Notes: a model not told the origin generated them from the letters alone. A stretch of 64,000 bases of DNA from Xylanibacter ruminicola (GCF_900107775.1 NZ_FNRF01000005.1:173852-237851); one strand, 5' to 3'. Shown: positions 23,796 through 32,179, counted from the stretch's first letter. Numbers and translations are program-made.

Positions 23796-25147
23796 TATAT
23801 CCTTGCATTTTCCGCGTTTTTGGGAGTTTCTTTTAAAAATAGGCCATAATGTATTTCGTGGTCCTTGGCGAAGGGAAGTCCCTTCGCTATTTTCTGTAAT
23901 CGCGATATTTCCTCGCTTGCATCTATATGCTCCTGCCATTTACATTCGCCTATGAACAGATGCTTACCGTCAAACGATTCGGCTACTACATCAAGTTCTA
24001 CAGGGATATATTCTCCTTTTTCTTCGTTATAATAGCTGCCCCACCAGCGAGATGCTAATTTATATAAAATGCCATCAACACCCTGCGAGCTGATATGGTT
24101 TCGGCATAGTTCTTCCCAAACCATACTAACATATTCGTTCTCCGTTTTTTTGAATACATCCAATACTGCCGCGCTATTATCCAACTCAATGAGTGAACGA
24201 TATGGCAGTACATATCGATAGTGGAAACACAACAGTGGGTCGGATATGCGATACAACCCTTTTTTGCTCTTCTTTTCGCTCTCGCCAAATGGCACCTCTT
24301 TATTTATAAAGCCAAGTTCGCGCAGTCGCGACAACTGGGGAGTAATATCTGTTGCTTGTTTCTCGGCACGGGCAGCAATTTCGGATAGTTTATTTGCGCC
24401 ATTGCCTATATATGATAATATAGAAGAGGCCTGTACTGTATCGCGCATTTCATCCTGCAGTAGGCGTGATGGCTCATCGTAAAGCGTTCCTTCGGATGTA
24501 AGCATTAGGTTTTCTATTGCTGCATGCAAACTGTCATAGTTTTCGCGCAGTTCCCAGTATCTTGGCACACCGCCCCAAACAGCATACTCTCTAACAGCCT
24601 GTTCGGCATCACATCTTAGCGCCTGACCAACAAAAGTGGGGGCGATAGGTTTCATTTTCATTATTTCGTCGGCGCGACCATACAGAGGCTCTGTGCTATC
24701 GAGTACAACACCTTGCATCATCTGTTGCGATGATCCACAGATTATCAAATCGTATTTCAGTTTTTTGTCGTCAATCAGTCTCTGCAGTATCGATGGCAGA
24801 GCAGGACAACTTTTAACAAGATATGGAAATTCATCCAAACAAACGGTTATGCGGTGGCTGATAGACCTGTTTAAACTTAGCAACAGCGATTCCCAGTTAG
24901 GATAGTTAGCCATGCTGAAGCCTTCGATACTCATGTCGATAAGTGACGAGAAAAGCTGACGCTGACTTGGCTCAGCGGTTTTATCAGCCAAGAAATAAAT
25001 GTCGCCACGTTCAAAGTCCATCACCTTTTTTATCAGTGTCGACTTTCCAATTCGTCTACGTCCATAAACCACTATAAACTGAGGCTTCTCTCTCTTTAGA
25101 GCAGCCTGCAAGCGTGAAAATTCCTTCTGTCTGTCAACAAACTCCAT
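23768..25147 (-). CDS. ATPase_2/DUF234 family ATP-binding protein
   Basis: A 459-residue P-loop protein of the archaeal-type ATPase_2 family. It opens MEFVDRQKEFSRLQ; Walker A is GRRRIGKST (about 29-37), Walker B ITVCLDEFPYL, and sensor I IICGSS. A winged-helix segment (EIAARAEKQATDITPQLSRL) is followed by a C-terminal DUF234 domain whose ELDVVAESFDGKHLFIGECKW has the D...E.K pattern of PD-(D/E)xK nucleases. The biological role of the family is unknown; such genes are scattered and often horizontally acquired. It is a single-gene unit with its own promoter, in an otherwise accessory region. Confidence 0.88.
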   Translation of the reverse strand: MEFVDRQKEFSRLQAALKREKPQFIVVYGRRRIGKSTLIKKVMDFERGDIYFLADKTAEPSQRQLFSSLIDMSIEGFSMANYPNWESLLLSLNRSISHRITVCLDEFPYLVKSCPALPSILQRLIDDKKLKYDLIICGSSQQMMQGVVLDSTEPLYGRADEIMKMKPIAPTFVGQALRCDAEQAVREYAVWGGVPRYWELRENYDSLHAAIENLMLTSEGTLYDEPSRLLQDEMRDTVQASSILSYIGNGANKLSEIAARAEKQATDITPQLSRLRELGFINKEVPFGESEKKSKKGLYRISDPLLCFHYRYVLPYRSLIELDNSAAVLDVFKKTENEYVSMVWEELCRNHISSQGVDGILYKLASRWWGSYYNEEKGEYIPVELDVVAESFDGKHLFIGECKWQEHIDASEEISRLQKIAKGLPFAKDHEIHYGLFLKETPKNAENARIYYPADVMEK

Positions 25148-25172
25148 ATCTCTTGCAATTTATATCGTGCCG

Positions 25173-25180
25173 CAAATATA
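25173..25180 (-). promoter_or_regulatory. Promoter box TATATTTG for the DUF234 ATPase
   Basis: The minus-strand TATATTTG lies 25 bases before ATG 25147. From here to 25323 I see only AT-rich sequence without a gene. Confidence 0.7.
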
Positions 25181-25323
25181 CGGAGTTTAGGCTTTCCTAC
25201 CAAATATTTTAGGCAAAATTAAGAATATAATCCTACTTTATAATAATTCTACTTTATATTTTTATATCTTGTCGAATAACTAAAATACCAAATGTTAGTT
25301 TGTTAGGTGGTTAGGTCATGGTA

Positions 25324-25358
25324 CAAAAATAGAGCTCACAGACCATGCTGTGGGCTCT
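25324..25358 (-). terminator. Terminator after the smalltalk gene
   Basis: On the minus strand AGAGCCCACAG (25358-25348) pairs with CTGTGAGCTCT (25341-25331), 11 bp with one G-T, followed by ATTTTTG. It lies 35 bases after the smalltalk stop and ends the HU-smalltalk transcript. Confidence 0.8.
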
Positions 25359-25393
25359 ATCTCTTTTAATGGTTAATGGTTCGTGGTTGTTGT

Positions 25394-25495
25394 TCAATCT
25401 GCCACGCAACTGGTGGCGCCAAGGGCAGTAACAATCGCTGTTGCGATACTGGCAATCATCTGTACGATAAACTTCAATGTCTCTTTCTTTGTCAT
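25394..25495 (-). CDS. Smalltalk family small protein (33 residues)
   Basis: ATG at 25495 opens 34 codons ending in TGA at 25396-25394. The peptide begins MTKKETLKFIVQMIAS, continues with a hydrophobic, Ala-rich helix (IATAIVTALGA) and ends TSCVAD. This is the pattern of the 'smalltalk' proteins of Bacteroidota: a KKE.LKF.LQ start, one membrane-type helix, and a conserved Cys near the end. They are typically encoded next to an HU-like DNA-binding protein, as here (69 bases downstream of it). LGATSC resembles a lipobox, but the helix could equally stay as a membrane anchor. Function unknown. Confidence 0.85.
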   Translation of the reverse strand: MTKKETLKFIVQMIASIATAIVTALGATSCVAD

Positions 25496-25564
25496 AATGG
25501 TTAAAGGTTTAATAGGTTAATGTTTCATGTTTAATGTGAAGGTTGGGGCCTTAGCCCCCAACCA

Positions 25565-26134
25565 CTAATCTCCGTACGACTCGTCGTCGTCGCCACCGCC
25601 TCCGGTGTTGCCACCCTGGTTCTGGTTACCGCCGCCACCAGTGTTTCCACCGGTATTGCCGCCCTGGTTGCTACCACCACCACTTGGTTTATCTTCCTCC
25701 TCGGTCAGCTGTCCTGCAAATGTCTCGGCATTCACAAACTCAGCCCTTTTGATAAACTCCCTGCTTGAGATGTTGGTCTCAGCCTCCTGGTCGGGCAGGA
25801 ATCTAATGTGCAGGGCTTTCAGGTTCTTGGCTGGCGAGAAATCCTCCTTTCTCAGGGCTCCGCCTGGCTCGTTCTCCAGGGTGGTGAAGAAGATGCCCAG
25901 ACCGTCGATCTTTACTCGTTTCGAGTTCAGCAGCATCTCTAGCAGACAGCTTCTGAATTTCTCCAGCACTCCGAATACCACGTCTGGGGTGTAGATGCTT
26001 CCGTGTTCTGCAATGTGGTTGGCCATCTTTCGGGTGTTCAGTGTTTCGGTGGTTTTTCCTCGGGCAAACCACTTGCCGTAAATCTTCGAGGTCTTGGTGT
26101 TGTTCTGCTTCAGCAGATAAAAAATCTTTGCCAT
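25565..26134 (-). CDS. HU-like DNA-binding protein with Gly/Asn-rich tail
   Basis: A 189-residue protein. Residues 1-~125 are the HU/IHF-like domain of the Bacteroidota 'HU family DNA-binding protein' type (MAKIFYLLKQNNTKTSKIYG, HIAEHGSIYTPDVVFGVLEK, RVKIDGLGIFFTTLENEPGG). A linker follows, then a low-complexity tail of GGN and GGGG units ending DDDESYGD (about 148-189). Such HU variants accompany smalltalk and often a peptidoglycan amidase; no amidase is present here. The tail may be a flexible, phase-separating or partner-binding region, which is inference. It has its own promoter, 93 bases upstream, giving a long leader. Confidence 0.88.
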   Translation of the reverse strand: MAKIFYLLKQNNTKTSKIYGKWFARGKTTETLNTRKMANHIAEHGSIYTPDVVFGVLEKFRSCLLEMLLNSKRVKIDGLGIFFTTLENEPGGALRKEDFSPAKNLKALHIRFLPDQEAETNISSREFIKRAEFVNAETFAGQLTEEEDKPSGGGSNQGGNTGGNTGGGGNQNQGGNTGGGGDDDESYGD

Positions 26135-26227
26135 AATGTTGTGTGTTTTAATTTTTAAAATGGTTAATAATTAAGTGTTGTTTGTGTCTCTCAAAAGTTG
26201 TGCGCGCTTTGTTTTTGATTAACGATG

Positions 26228-26235
26228 CAAAGGTA
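26228..26235 (-). promoter_or_regulatory. Promoter box TACCTTTG for the HU-smalltalk unit
   Basis: The minus-strand TACCTTTG followed by CATCG lies 93 bases before the HU start codon. No other box is closer. Confidence 0.7.
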
Positions 26236-26398
26236 CAAAAAATATTTCAAACTACCAAATATTTTAGCCACTTTTTTAATCAAAAAGCGAAAATATTTTG
26301 GTTATTCATTTCTTGCGCAAAGAATAGTAATTCTATGGCTCCGAATTTTACGGATTTCGCTCAAATTAGTACAATCTCGTTTCCTGTACTTACCACCA

Positions 26399-26425
26399 CA
26401 CCGCACGCCGCACGCCGCAACTTTT
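26399..26425 (+). repeat. GC-rich repeat copy 1 (CACGCCGCACGCCGCAACTTTT type)
   Basis: This run consists of CGCACGC units followed by GCCGCAACTTTT. It recurs inverted at 26563-26601 and direct at 26757-26782 within an otherwise AT-rich noncoding stretch (26236-26857). Copies 1 and 2 flank the 52-base palindrome. Confidence 0.8.
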
Positions 26426-26458
26426 CCGTAATCTACACACTCACTACCTTGTTCGCAG

Positions 26459-26510
26459 AATATTATATATTATTATATATATTATAATATATATAATAAT
26501 ATATAATATT
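26459..26510. repeat. Perfect 52-base A/T-only palindrome
   Basis: All 52 bases are A or T, and the sequence equals its own reverse complement. The centre lies between 26484 and 26485, with 26459/26510 as the last matching pair. The left half is built of TATTATATAT units. As DNA it can extrude a cruciform, and as RNA it forms a 26-bp hairpin with essentially no fixed loop. Confidence 0.9.
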
Positions 26511-26562
26511 TATAATACTAACAAATTCCTCTCAGTTCTTGCCACCATCGCATTGCAAAACC

Positions 26563-26601
26563 AAAAAAGTTGCGGCGTGCGGCGTGCTGCGTGCGGCGTG
26601 G
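26563..26601 (-). repeat. GC-rich repeat copy 2 (inverted)
   Basis: It begins AAAAAAGTTGCGGCGTGC, the reverse complement of copy 1, and continues with further GGCGTGC/TGCGTGC units, making it the longest copy. With copy 1 it gives a ~22-bp stem enclosing the A/T palindrome. Confidence 0.8.
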
Positions 26602-26756
26602 TACTATCACAATGTACGTATTCTCGGAGCTTACAAGATGGATGTGAATATTATTTTTTTATAAATGATTTTGTAAAAAAAATATTGTTGCGTTGCGTTG
26701 AAATTGTAAACAATATTAATCATTTGACTTATCGAAAACCTGGTAAGGTTATGGCG

Positions 26757-26782
26757 CAGCACACAGCACGCCGCAACTTTTT
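26757..26782 (+). repeat. GC-rich repeat copy 3
   Basis: CAGCACGCCGCAACTTTTT repeats the core of copy 1 in the same orientation, about 75 bases before the end of the phosphatase gene. Nothing else is recognisable between 26602 and 26857. Confidence 0.75.
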
Positions 26783-26857
26783 GTTTTTGCCGTGCGTCCG
26801 AAAGATAACAGACGTAAGGTGGCGTTTATACAAGCGTAGTATAAATGATATAAGCAG

Positions 26858-28156
26858 TTATTGCTTATAGGCGGCGAGTTTGTTGAGGCAGTACTGGCGC
26901 AGGTCGGCCCAGTGGTAGTAGGGGGCGCAGTCGGTGGAGATGGGGAGGGTGGCCTCGACCTCGTTGAGCAGTACTTTTACGAGCACATCCTTATCCTTGG
27001 GATTGCTGCGGTAGAAGATGAACTGCAGGTTGCTGGCCATAGGGAACACACTGCTGCACCACCAGCCATGGCCCTCGAGCTCGTCGAGGTTGTCGGTAGA
27101 GAAATCAAAACCGTTAACACCTATCAGACATACCAAAGGGAGCAGTACGGTTTCGTGACCAAAACGCAGCTGTGCACCAGGATCGGGTAGTTTGATGCAG
27201 CTGTCGGCATCGGCAATCATCTTCTTAAGCAGGTGGCGCTGCGTGTAAGGCTGTTTACCACCGTTAAGTTTGCAGGCACCATGCTGCAGGTACCAGTAGG
27301 CATTGTCGACCTGCCACATGCGATACAGATCGTTGGTATTAAAAAGACCAATAAGGTTGGTGTTGCGATTAAAGTTGGTGTTGAGCTGGAAGAGTCCCAT
27401 CTTCATGAGGTAATAGCTGAAGTCCTCCTGGTTTACAAACTCTTCGGCGATATCGGGATTCTTGAATATCAGCTCCATCAGTCGGGTGTTACCCATACGG
27501 GTGGCGGTATAGGCGTCTAAGGCTTTCTGAGCCTCGGGGGTCATATAGCTCTTACGTAATTTCTTGTCCTGATAATTCATATACCACTGGGTGCGCTTTG
27601 AGGCTTGCATGGTGATGTGCAACTGCGGGCATACCTGCAGCATCTCCATGGCTAAAGAGCCCATCGACTCGATGCAACGGGGCACAACGGTGCTGATACA
27701 GGTAACGTTGGCGCCTGGATGGAACACCTCGGGGAAGCGTTCGGCCATGCGGCGACCTATATTCTGCATCTGCTGTTTGCCATAGCCGGTAAGTTCGCCC
27801 CAGCGGCCTTCGGTGTTGCGCATGATATTGTTCATGTGGCGCAGTACCTGCTGGCCTGTAGGTGTAAGCTCGTCGAGGCTGTCGGCATGCAGCATCATGA
27901 AGTAGGGGGTGTCGAATCCGCTGCGATTGCTGATGTAGCGTGAACCATGGCGACCATAGTGCGAAATATAGAACGGCTTTTTTCCAGCGGGGGCTGGTGT
28001 GAGCTTAGCGGTGATGCTATCGGGATACACATCGTAATTGCATGATGCGTAGGATGGGCGCTGCTTGATCAGGTCGATAACACTTTGGGCCACAGACAGC
28101 CTACAGCTGCTTACGGCCAGTATCAACAGGAGCGTGTATTTGATTTTGGTGTTCAT
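26858..28156 (-). CDS. Secreted histidine-type phosphatase (MINPP-like)
   Basis: A 432-residue protein with a signal peptide (about 1-23, ending LSVAQ). RHGSR at 69-73 is the catalytic RHGxR motif of histidine acid phosphatases (branch 2), with His70 as the expected nucleophile. GHETV with His334-Glu335 matches the C-terminal HE/HAE proton-donor motif of multiple inositol polyphosphate phosphatases. It is expected to act in the periplasm or outside on phosphate monoesters such as inositol phosphates. It lies 6 bases downstream of a paralogue that lacks these residues, so the two are probably made together. Confidence 0.85.
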   Translation of the reverse strand: MNTKIKYTLLLILAVSSCRLSVAQSVIDLIKQRPSYASCNYDVYPDSITAKLTPAPAGKKPFYISHYGRHGSRYISNRSGFDTPYFMMLHADSLDELTPTGQQVLRHMNNIMRNTEGRWGELTGYGKQQMQNIGRRMAERFPEVFHPGANVTCISTVVPRCIESMGSLAMEMLQVCPQLHITMQASKRTQWYMNYQDKKLRKSYMTPEAQKALDAYTATRMGNTRLMELIFKNPDIAEEFVNQEDFSYYLMKMGLFQLNTNFNRNTNLIGLFNTNDLYRMWQVDNAYWYLQHGACKLNGGKQPYTQRHLLKKMIADADSCIKLPDPGAQLRFGHETVLLPLVCLIGVNGFDFSTDNLDELEGHGWWCSSVFPMASNLQFIFYRSNPKDKDVLVKVLLNEVEATLPISTDCAPYYHWADLRQYCLNKLAAYKQ

Positions 28157-28162
28157 GAAATG

Positions 28163-29476
28163 TTATCTTTTTTGGTGGCTGAATCGGCGGTTCTCGTAGC
28201 GATAGATTTTGCGCAGATAGTAGCGCTTAACATCCTTCCAGTGGTAGTAGGGGGCGCAATCGGTTTTGATGGGCAGGCGTGCCTCCTCGCCGTTGAGCAG
28301 TACTTTTACCAGCACATCGGGATCGTCGTGATTGGCGCGATAGTGAATCATGATAATGCTGCCACCTAAGGGGGCGATGCGATAGTTGGCCCAGCCATAG
28401 GCTTCGAGCGAGTCGAGGTTGTCGGTATGCAAACCGCAGCCATTGAGCTCCATGAGGCAGGCCAGCGACATGATAACTTGCTCGTTGGTGTAGCGCAGGT
28501 GCATCAGTGGACTATAGCGCTTAAGCACACTGTCGCCCATGTGCATCATGTTGCGCAGAGTGGCGCGCTGCAGGTAGGCCTGATAGCCGCCATTAAGGGT
28601 GCAGCCACCATAGTTAATATAGTGCCAGGCGTTTTGCTTGCGCCAGTGCTGGTGAATCTCCTTATCTGTAAAAATATCCCAGAGGGTAACTTTTTTATTG
28701 ATGTTGGCATGCTGCACGTTACCTGCCAGAATAAACAACTGGCGGGCCAGCTTGGGTACATCGATGCTTGAAACCACGTAGAAGGGATCGTTAAAGAGCG
28801 ACTGCATCAGGCGGTTGTCGCTGGAGTTGAGCGATACAAAGCGATTGTAATGCAGCAGGGTGAGCGAATCGGTACGCTGCGAGGTAAGCTGCTTATCAAC
28901 AGGGTTCATAAACCTGTTTTCCTGTAGCGATGCCTTACTGCGGGCAATGATGGGCTGATGCATGGCCGAGAGCTGTAGCAGCCCCTCCTGCATGGTCATA
29001 ATGCAGCGGTTCTCAACAATACTGCGCACGCTGTAGTAGCCATCGGGGGTGAACATATCGGGGTAACGCTCAACCAGTTGCTTTACCATGTCGCGCGACT
29101 GCTGGGCGCCGATAGGGGTGAGTTCGCCATCGCGATCCTGTGCATCCTGGCACAGTAACTTGATACGGCGGAACACATCCTTGCCCAGCTTGGTAAGCTT
29201 GCCTAAACTGTCGGCCTTTGCAAAGGTGGCGTAAGTATCGGTATAGTAATCCTTTTTATCGAGATAATACGAACCCGGGCAACCGTAGTGGTTGATGTAG
29301 AATGGTCTTTTACCGGCGGGCGCGGGGGTATCCTTAGGCATCTTGCCTATGGGGAGGGCATAGAACATACCTGCCGCACGGTTAGGGTCGGCCTGCAATT
29401 CTTTTTCCACCGATTGCGCCTTAACGCTTGTAAAAGCCGCTGTTAAGGCGATAAATATTATTAATAGACGTTTCAT
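28163..29476 (-). CDS. Catalytically degenerate histidine-phosphatase paralogue
   Basis: A 437-residue secreted protein (signal ending TSVKAQ), homologous along its length to the next gene. Shared blocks include PAPAGKxPFYIxHYG and the C-terminal VKVLLNxxEAxLPI..DCAPYYHW. The catalytic RHGSR is replaced by GCPGSY at 65-70 (Cys66, Pro67, Tyr70 for Arg, His, Arg), and the proton-donor HE is Asn331-Glu332. Hydrolysis by the standard mechanism should be impossible. It may bind phosphorylated ligands or regulate its partner. It is the first gene of the pair, with its own promoter. Confidence 0.85.
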   Translation of the reverse strand: MKRLLIIFIALTAAFTSVKAQSVEKELQADPNRAAGMFYALPIGKMPKDTPAPAGKRPFYINHYGCPGSYYLDKKDYYTDTYATFAKADSLGKLTKLGKDVFRRIKLLCQDAQDRDGELTPIGAQQSRDMVKQLVERYPDMFTPDGYYSVRSIVENRCIMTMQEGLLQLSAMHQPIIARSKASLQENRFMNPVDKQLTSQRTDSLTLLHYNRFVSLNSSDNRLMQSLFNDPFYVVSSIDVPKLARQLFILAGNVQHANINKKVTLWDIFTDKEIHQHWRKQNAWHYINYGGCTLNGGYQAYLQRATLRNMMHMGDSVLKRYSPLMHLRYTNEQVIMSLACLMELNGCGLHTDNLDSLEAYGWANYRIAPLGGSIIMIHYRANHDDPDVLVKVLLNGEEARLPIKTDCAPYYHWKDVKRYYLRKIYRYENRRFSHQKR

Positions 29477-29506
29477 TGCTTAGGGCTTGTTATAGAACTT
29501 TGGTTG

Positions 29507-29514
29507 CAAAATTA
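29507..29514 (-). promoter_or_regulatory. Promoter box TAATTTTG for the phosphatase pair
   Basis: The minus-strand TAATTTTG lies 30 bases before ATG 29476. It is one of two divergent promoters in a 97-base gap. Confidence 0.7.
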
Positions 29515-29558
29515 GTGATTTTTTGTCAGAAAACCAAACGGCATGCCAAAAAAATACG

Positions 29559-29566
29559 TAACTTTG
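29559..29566 (+). promoter_or_regulatory. Promoter box TAACTTTG close to the HAD gene start
   Basis: TAACTTTG ends 7 bases before ATG 29574, leaving at most a few leader bases. Confidence 0.7.
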
Positions 29567-29573
29567 CAGACGT

Positions 29574-30296
29574 ATGGAAAAGAATAAGGTATATAAGGAT
29601 TTGTTTGTAGACTTTGACGACACGCTCTACGACACCTATGGCAACTCGGAGATTGCCATACGCGAAACGTTCGAGTATTACCAGCTGAGTAGCTATTTTG
29701 CTGATCCTCAGGTGTTTTACGATGCTTACTGGGAGGCGAATATCGACCTTTGGGGGCGCTACTCGAAGGGCGAGATTACGCGCGATTACCTGATAGTGGA
29801 GCGATTCCGCCGACCACTGAGTGTGGGGATGGGCGATGCTGCCACCGAGGCGTACTGCCTGGAGATGAGCGATAAGTTTTTGGAGTACTGCAGCTGTAAG
29901 CCTGGCACGGTTAAGGGGGCTCACGAGCTGATGCAATACCTGCGCGAAAAGGGGTACCGCATGCACATGACGAGCAACGGATTCCACGAGGTGCAGTACA
30001 AAAAACTGGCAGCCTGCGGTTTGCGCGACTATTTTGACACGATTGTGCTGAGCGAGGATGCGGGGGTAAACAAGCCTGCTGCGGGTTATTTTGAGTATGC
30101 CTTTAAGCAGACTGGGGCTAAGCCTGAAACTACGCTGATGATAGGCGACAACCTGCAAACCGACATTAAAGGCGCGATGGCTGCGGGCATGGATGCGCTG
30201 CTGTTTAACCGTTGGGGATACGACATAAAAAGTGGAGACCCTGAGGCCCCCACTTACACGGTATCTGATTTACTTGATATCAAACAGATTATTTAA
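29574..30296 (+). CDS. HAD-family phosphatase, YjjG-like
   Basis: A 240-residue HAD hydrolase. Motif I is FVDFDDTLYD (about 11-20), with the two catalytic Asp as DFD; motif II is HMTSNG, the Lys is in GVNKPAAGYF, and motif III is MIGDNLQTD. The helical cap between motif I and II and the overall length fit YjjG-type noncanonical-pyrimidine nucleotidases (dUMP, dTMP and modified nucleotides), although HAD substrate calls from sequence are weak. It is monocistronic, with the next gene convergent 3 bases away. Confidence 0.85.
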   Translation: MEKNKVYKDLFVDFDDTLYDTYGNSEIAIRETFEYYQLSSYFADPQVFYDAYWEANIDLWGRYSKGEITRDYLIVERFRRPLSVGMGDAATEAYCLEMSDKFLEYCSCKPGTVKGAHELMQYLREKGYRMHMTSNGFHEVQYKKLAACGLRDYFDTIVLSEDAGVNKPAAGYFEYAFKQTGAKPETTLMIGDNLQTDIKGAMAAGMDALLFNRWGYDIKSGDPEAPTYTVSDLLDIKQII

Positions 30297-30299
30297 AGA

Positions 30300-31841
30300 T
30301 TACTTGGCGTAAGCCACAGAACGTGTTTCGCGGATAACGGTAATCTTTACCTGACCAGGATAGGTCATCTCGTTCTGAATCTTTGTAGCGATATCGGCGC
30401 TGAGGGCCTCGCTCTCGGCGTCGTTCATCTTATCGGCACCTACAATTACACGGAGCTCGCGACCAGCCTGGATGGCGTAGGTCTTGGTAACACCGGGATA
30501 GCTCATGGCGATAGCCTCGAGGTCGTTCAAACGCTTGATGTAAGCCTCTACAATCTCGCGGCGTGCACCTGGACGGGCTCCTGAGATGGCATCGCACACC
30601 TGTACGATAGGAGCCAGCAGTGTCTGCATCTCCATCTCGTCGTGGTGAGCACCGATGGCATTGCAGATATCGGGCTTCTCCTTGAACTTCTCGGCAATCT
30701 TGGCACCGTAGATAGCGTGTGGCAACTCGCTCTCCTCGTCGGGCACCTTACCGATATCGTGCAGCAATCCGGCACGCTTGGCCTTCTTAGGATTCAAGCC
30801 AAGCTCGCTGGCCATAACGGCACACAGGTTGGCAGTTTCGCGTGCGTGCTGCAGCAGATTCTGTCCGTATGATGAGCGGTACTTCATCTTACCGATGATG
30901 CGGATGAGCTCGGGGTGGAGACCGTGAACACCCAGGTCGATAGCGGTGCGCTTACCAGTCTCTATAATCTCGTTGTCGAGCTGTTTCTTAACCTTGGCAA
31001 CCACCTCCTCGATACGTGCGGGGTGGATACGGCCATCGCTAACCAGCTGGTGGAGTGCCAGACGGCAAACCTCACGGCGTACAGGATCGAAACCAGAGAT
31101 AACGATTGCCTCGGGGGTATCGTCGACAACGATTTCAACACCTGCTGCGGCCTCGAGTGCGCGGATGTTACGACCCTCGCGACCGATGATACGACCCTTA
31201 ACCTCGTCGTTCTCGATGTGGAACACGCTTACCGAGTTCTCGATAGCGGTTTCGGTAGCTACACGCTGAATGGTCTGGATAACTATCTTCTTGGCCTGTG
31301 CGTTAGCGTTCAGCTTGGCCTCGTCCATAATCTCGTTGATGTAGCTGGCTGCGGCTGTCTTAGCCTCGTCCTTCATCGACTCTACCAGGCGATTCTTAGC
31401 CTCTTCGGCGCTCAGACCTGATACCTCCTCGAGCTTCTCGCGCTCCTTGAGCTGCATCTTCTCGAGTTCGTCGGCCTTTACGGCCAGCAGTTTCTTCTCG
31501 TTCTCGATACGCTGCTGCTGGTTGTCGAGCTCGTTCTTACGGCGACCCAGTTCTTCCTGGCGCTGGTTGAGCGAAATCTCGCGCTGCTTGAGTTTGTTCT
31601 CACTCTGCTGGATGTGCTGGTTGCGCTGCTGCACCTCTTTCTCCAGCTCGCTCTTCTTATTGATGAATTTCTCTTTCACCTCGAGCAGCTTTTTCTCTTT
31701 GATGACATCGGCCTGCTTGGTGGCTGTGTCAATCATTTCGTTGTATTTCCCCTTAAGAACGTAGCGGAATACAAGATATCCGCAGACTCCTCCTAATGCG
31801 AGGGCGCCTGCAGCGATCAGTAGTACAATAATAATATCCAT
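30300..31841 (-). CDS. rny: Ribonuclease Y
   Basis: A 513-residue RNase Y. It has an N-terminal membrane anchor (about 3-25), a long Lys/Glu-rich coiled coil (about 28-200), a KH domain ([18 protein letters not shown], about 212-229) and an HD domain with [10 protein letters not shown] and a downstream IGAHHDEME. It is an endonuclease starting mRNA decay at the membrane. It follows zapA and a coiled-coil gene on the same strand, a usual Bacteroidales order. An inverted repeat around the zapA stop may reduce read-through into rny. Confidence 0.95.
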   Translation of the reverse strand: MDIIIVLLIAAGALALGGVCGYLVFRYVLKGKYNEMIDTATKQADVIKEKKLLEVKEKFINKKSELEKEVQQRNQHIQQSENKLKQREISLNQRQEELGRRKNELDNQQQRIENEKKLLAVKADELEKMQLKEREKLEEVSGLSAEEAKNRLVESMKDEAKTAAASYINEIMDEAKLNANAQAKKIVIQTIQRVATETAIENSVSVFHIENDEVKGRIIGREGRNIRALEAAAGVEIVVDDTPEAIVISGFDPVRREVCRLALHQLVSDGRIHPARIEEVVAKVKKQLDNEIIETGKRTAIDLGVHGLHPELIRIIGKMKYRSSYGQNLLQHARETANLCAVMASELGLNPKKAKRAGLLHDIGKVPDEESELPHAIYGAKIAEKFKEKPDICNAIGAHHDEMEMQTLLAPIVQVCDAISGARPGARREIVEAYIKRLNDLEAIAMSYPGVTKTYAIQAGRELRVIVGADKMNDAESEALSADIATKIQNEMTYPGQVKITVIRETRSVAYAK

Positions 31842-31870
31842 ATAAAATCTATGTTAATAAAATGATATTC

Positions 31871-32179
31871 TCACTTAAGTGCCTCCTCTATTTCAGAAGT
31901 CAACTTAGTGAGAATACTATTATAAGGATCAGTGTCGTGGTTGCCGCGCTCACGCTCGTACATCAGGGCGATATCAATCAGCGTCATGAGCGCTATGGTA
32001 TGCTCACCCTTCTTACCCTTATAAGCCTGCGAATAGGCATTATAACGGTCGGTAATGAGTTTGGCTGCCTTACGATAGAATTCCTCGTCGGAACGCTTGA
32101 TGGTTACCTCGATTTCTTCGTCGTAGACGTGCAACCTGATATGTAGTTTCTCGTTATTCACTTCTGTCATTGTGGGCAC
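31871..32179 (-). CDS. zapA: Cell division protein ZapA
   Basis: A 102-residue ZapA-like protein. The N-terminal beta-strand domain (KLHIRLHVYDEEIEVTIK), the FYRKAAKLITDRYNAY helix and a C-terminal helical segment (TLIDIALMYERERG) fit the family. ZapA binds and bundles FtsZ at the septum. It sits between a small coiled-coil gene (7 bases upstream) and rny. The 3' end lies within an ATTCTCACT/AGTGAGAAT inverted repeat (about 31867-31916). Confidence 0.86.
   Translation of the reverse strand: MPTMTEVNNEKLHIRLHVYDEEIEVTIKRSDEEFYRKAAKLITDRYNAYSQAYKGKKGEHTIALMTLIDIALMYERERGNHDTDPYNSILTKLTSEIEEALK

Noticed and set aside
23768..26857. A complete prophage or defence island
   Set aside because: Apart from one DUF234 ATPase and the HU-smalltalk pair there are no integrase, structural, restriction or toxin genes, so only an accessory-looking stretch is claimed.
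26182..26870. Two plus-strand frames of about 100 codons over the repeat region
   Set aside because: They run through the A/T palindrome or GC-rich repeats, have odd composition, lack a promoter box and show no domain. They are treated as chance frames.
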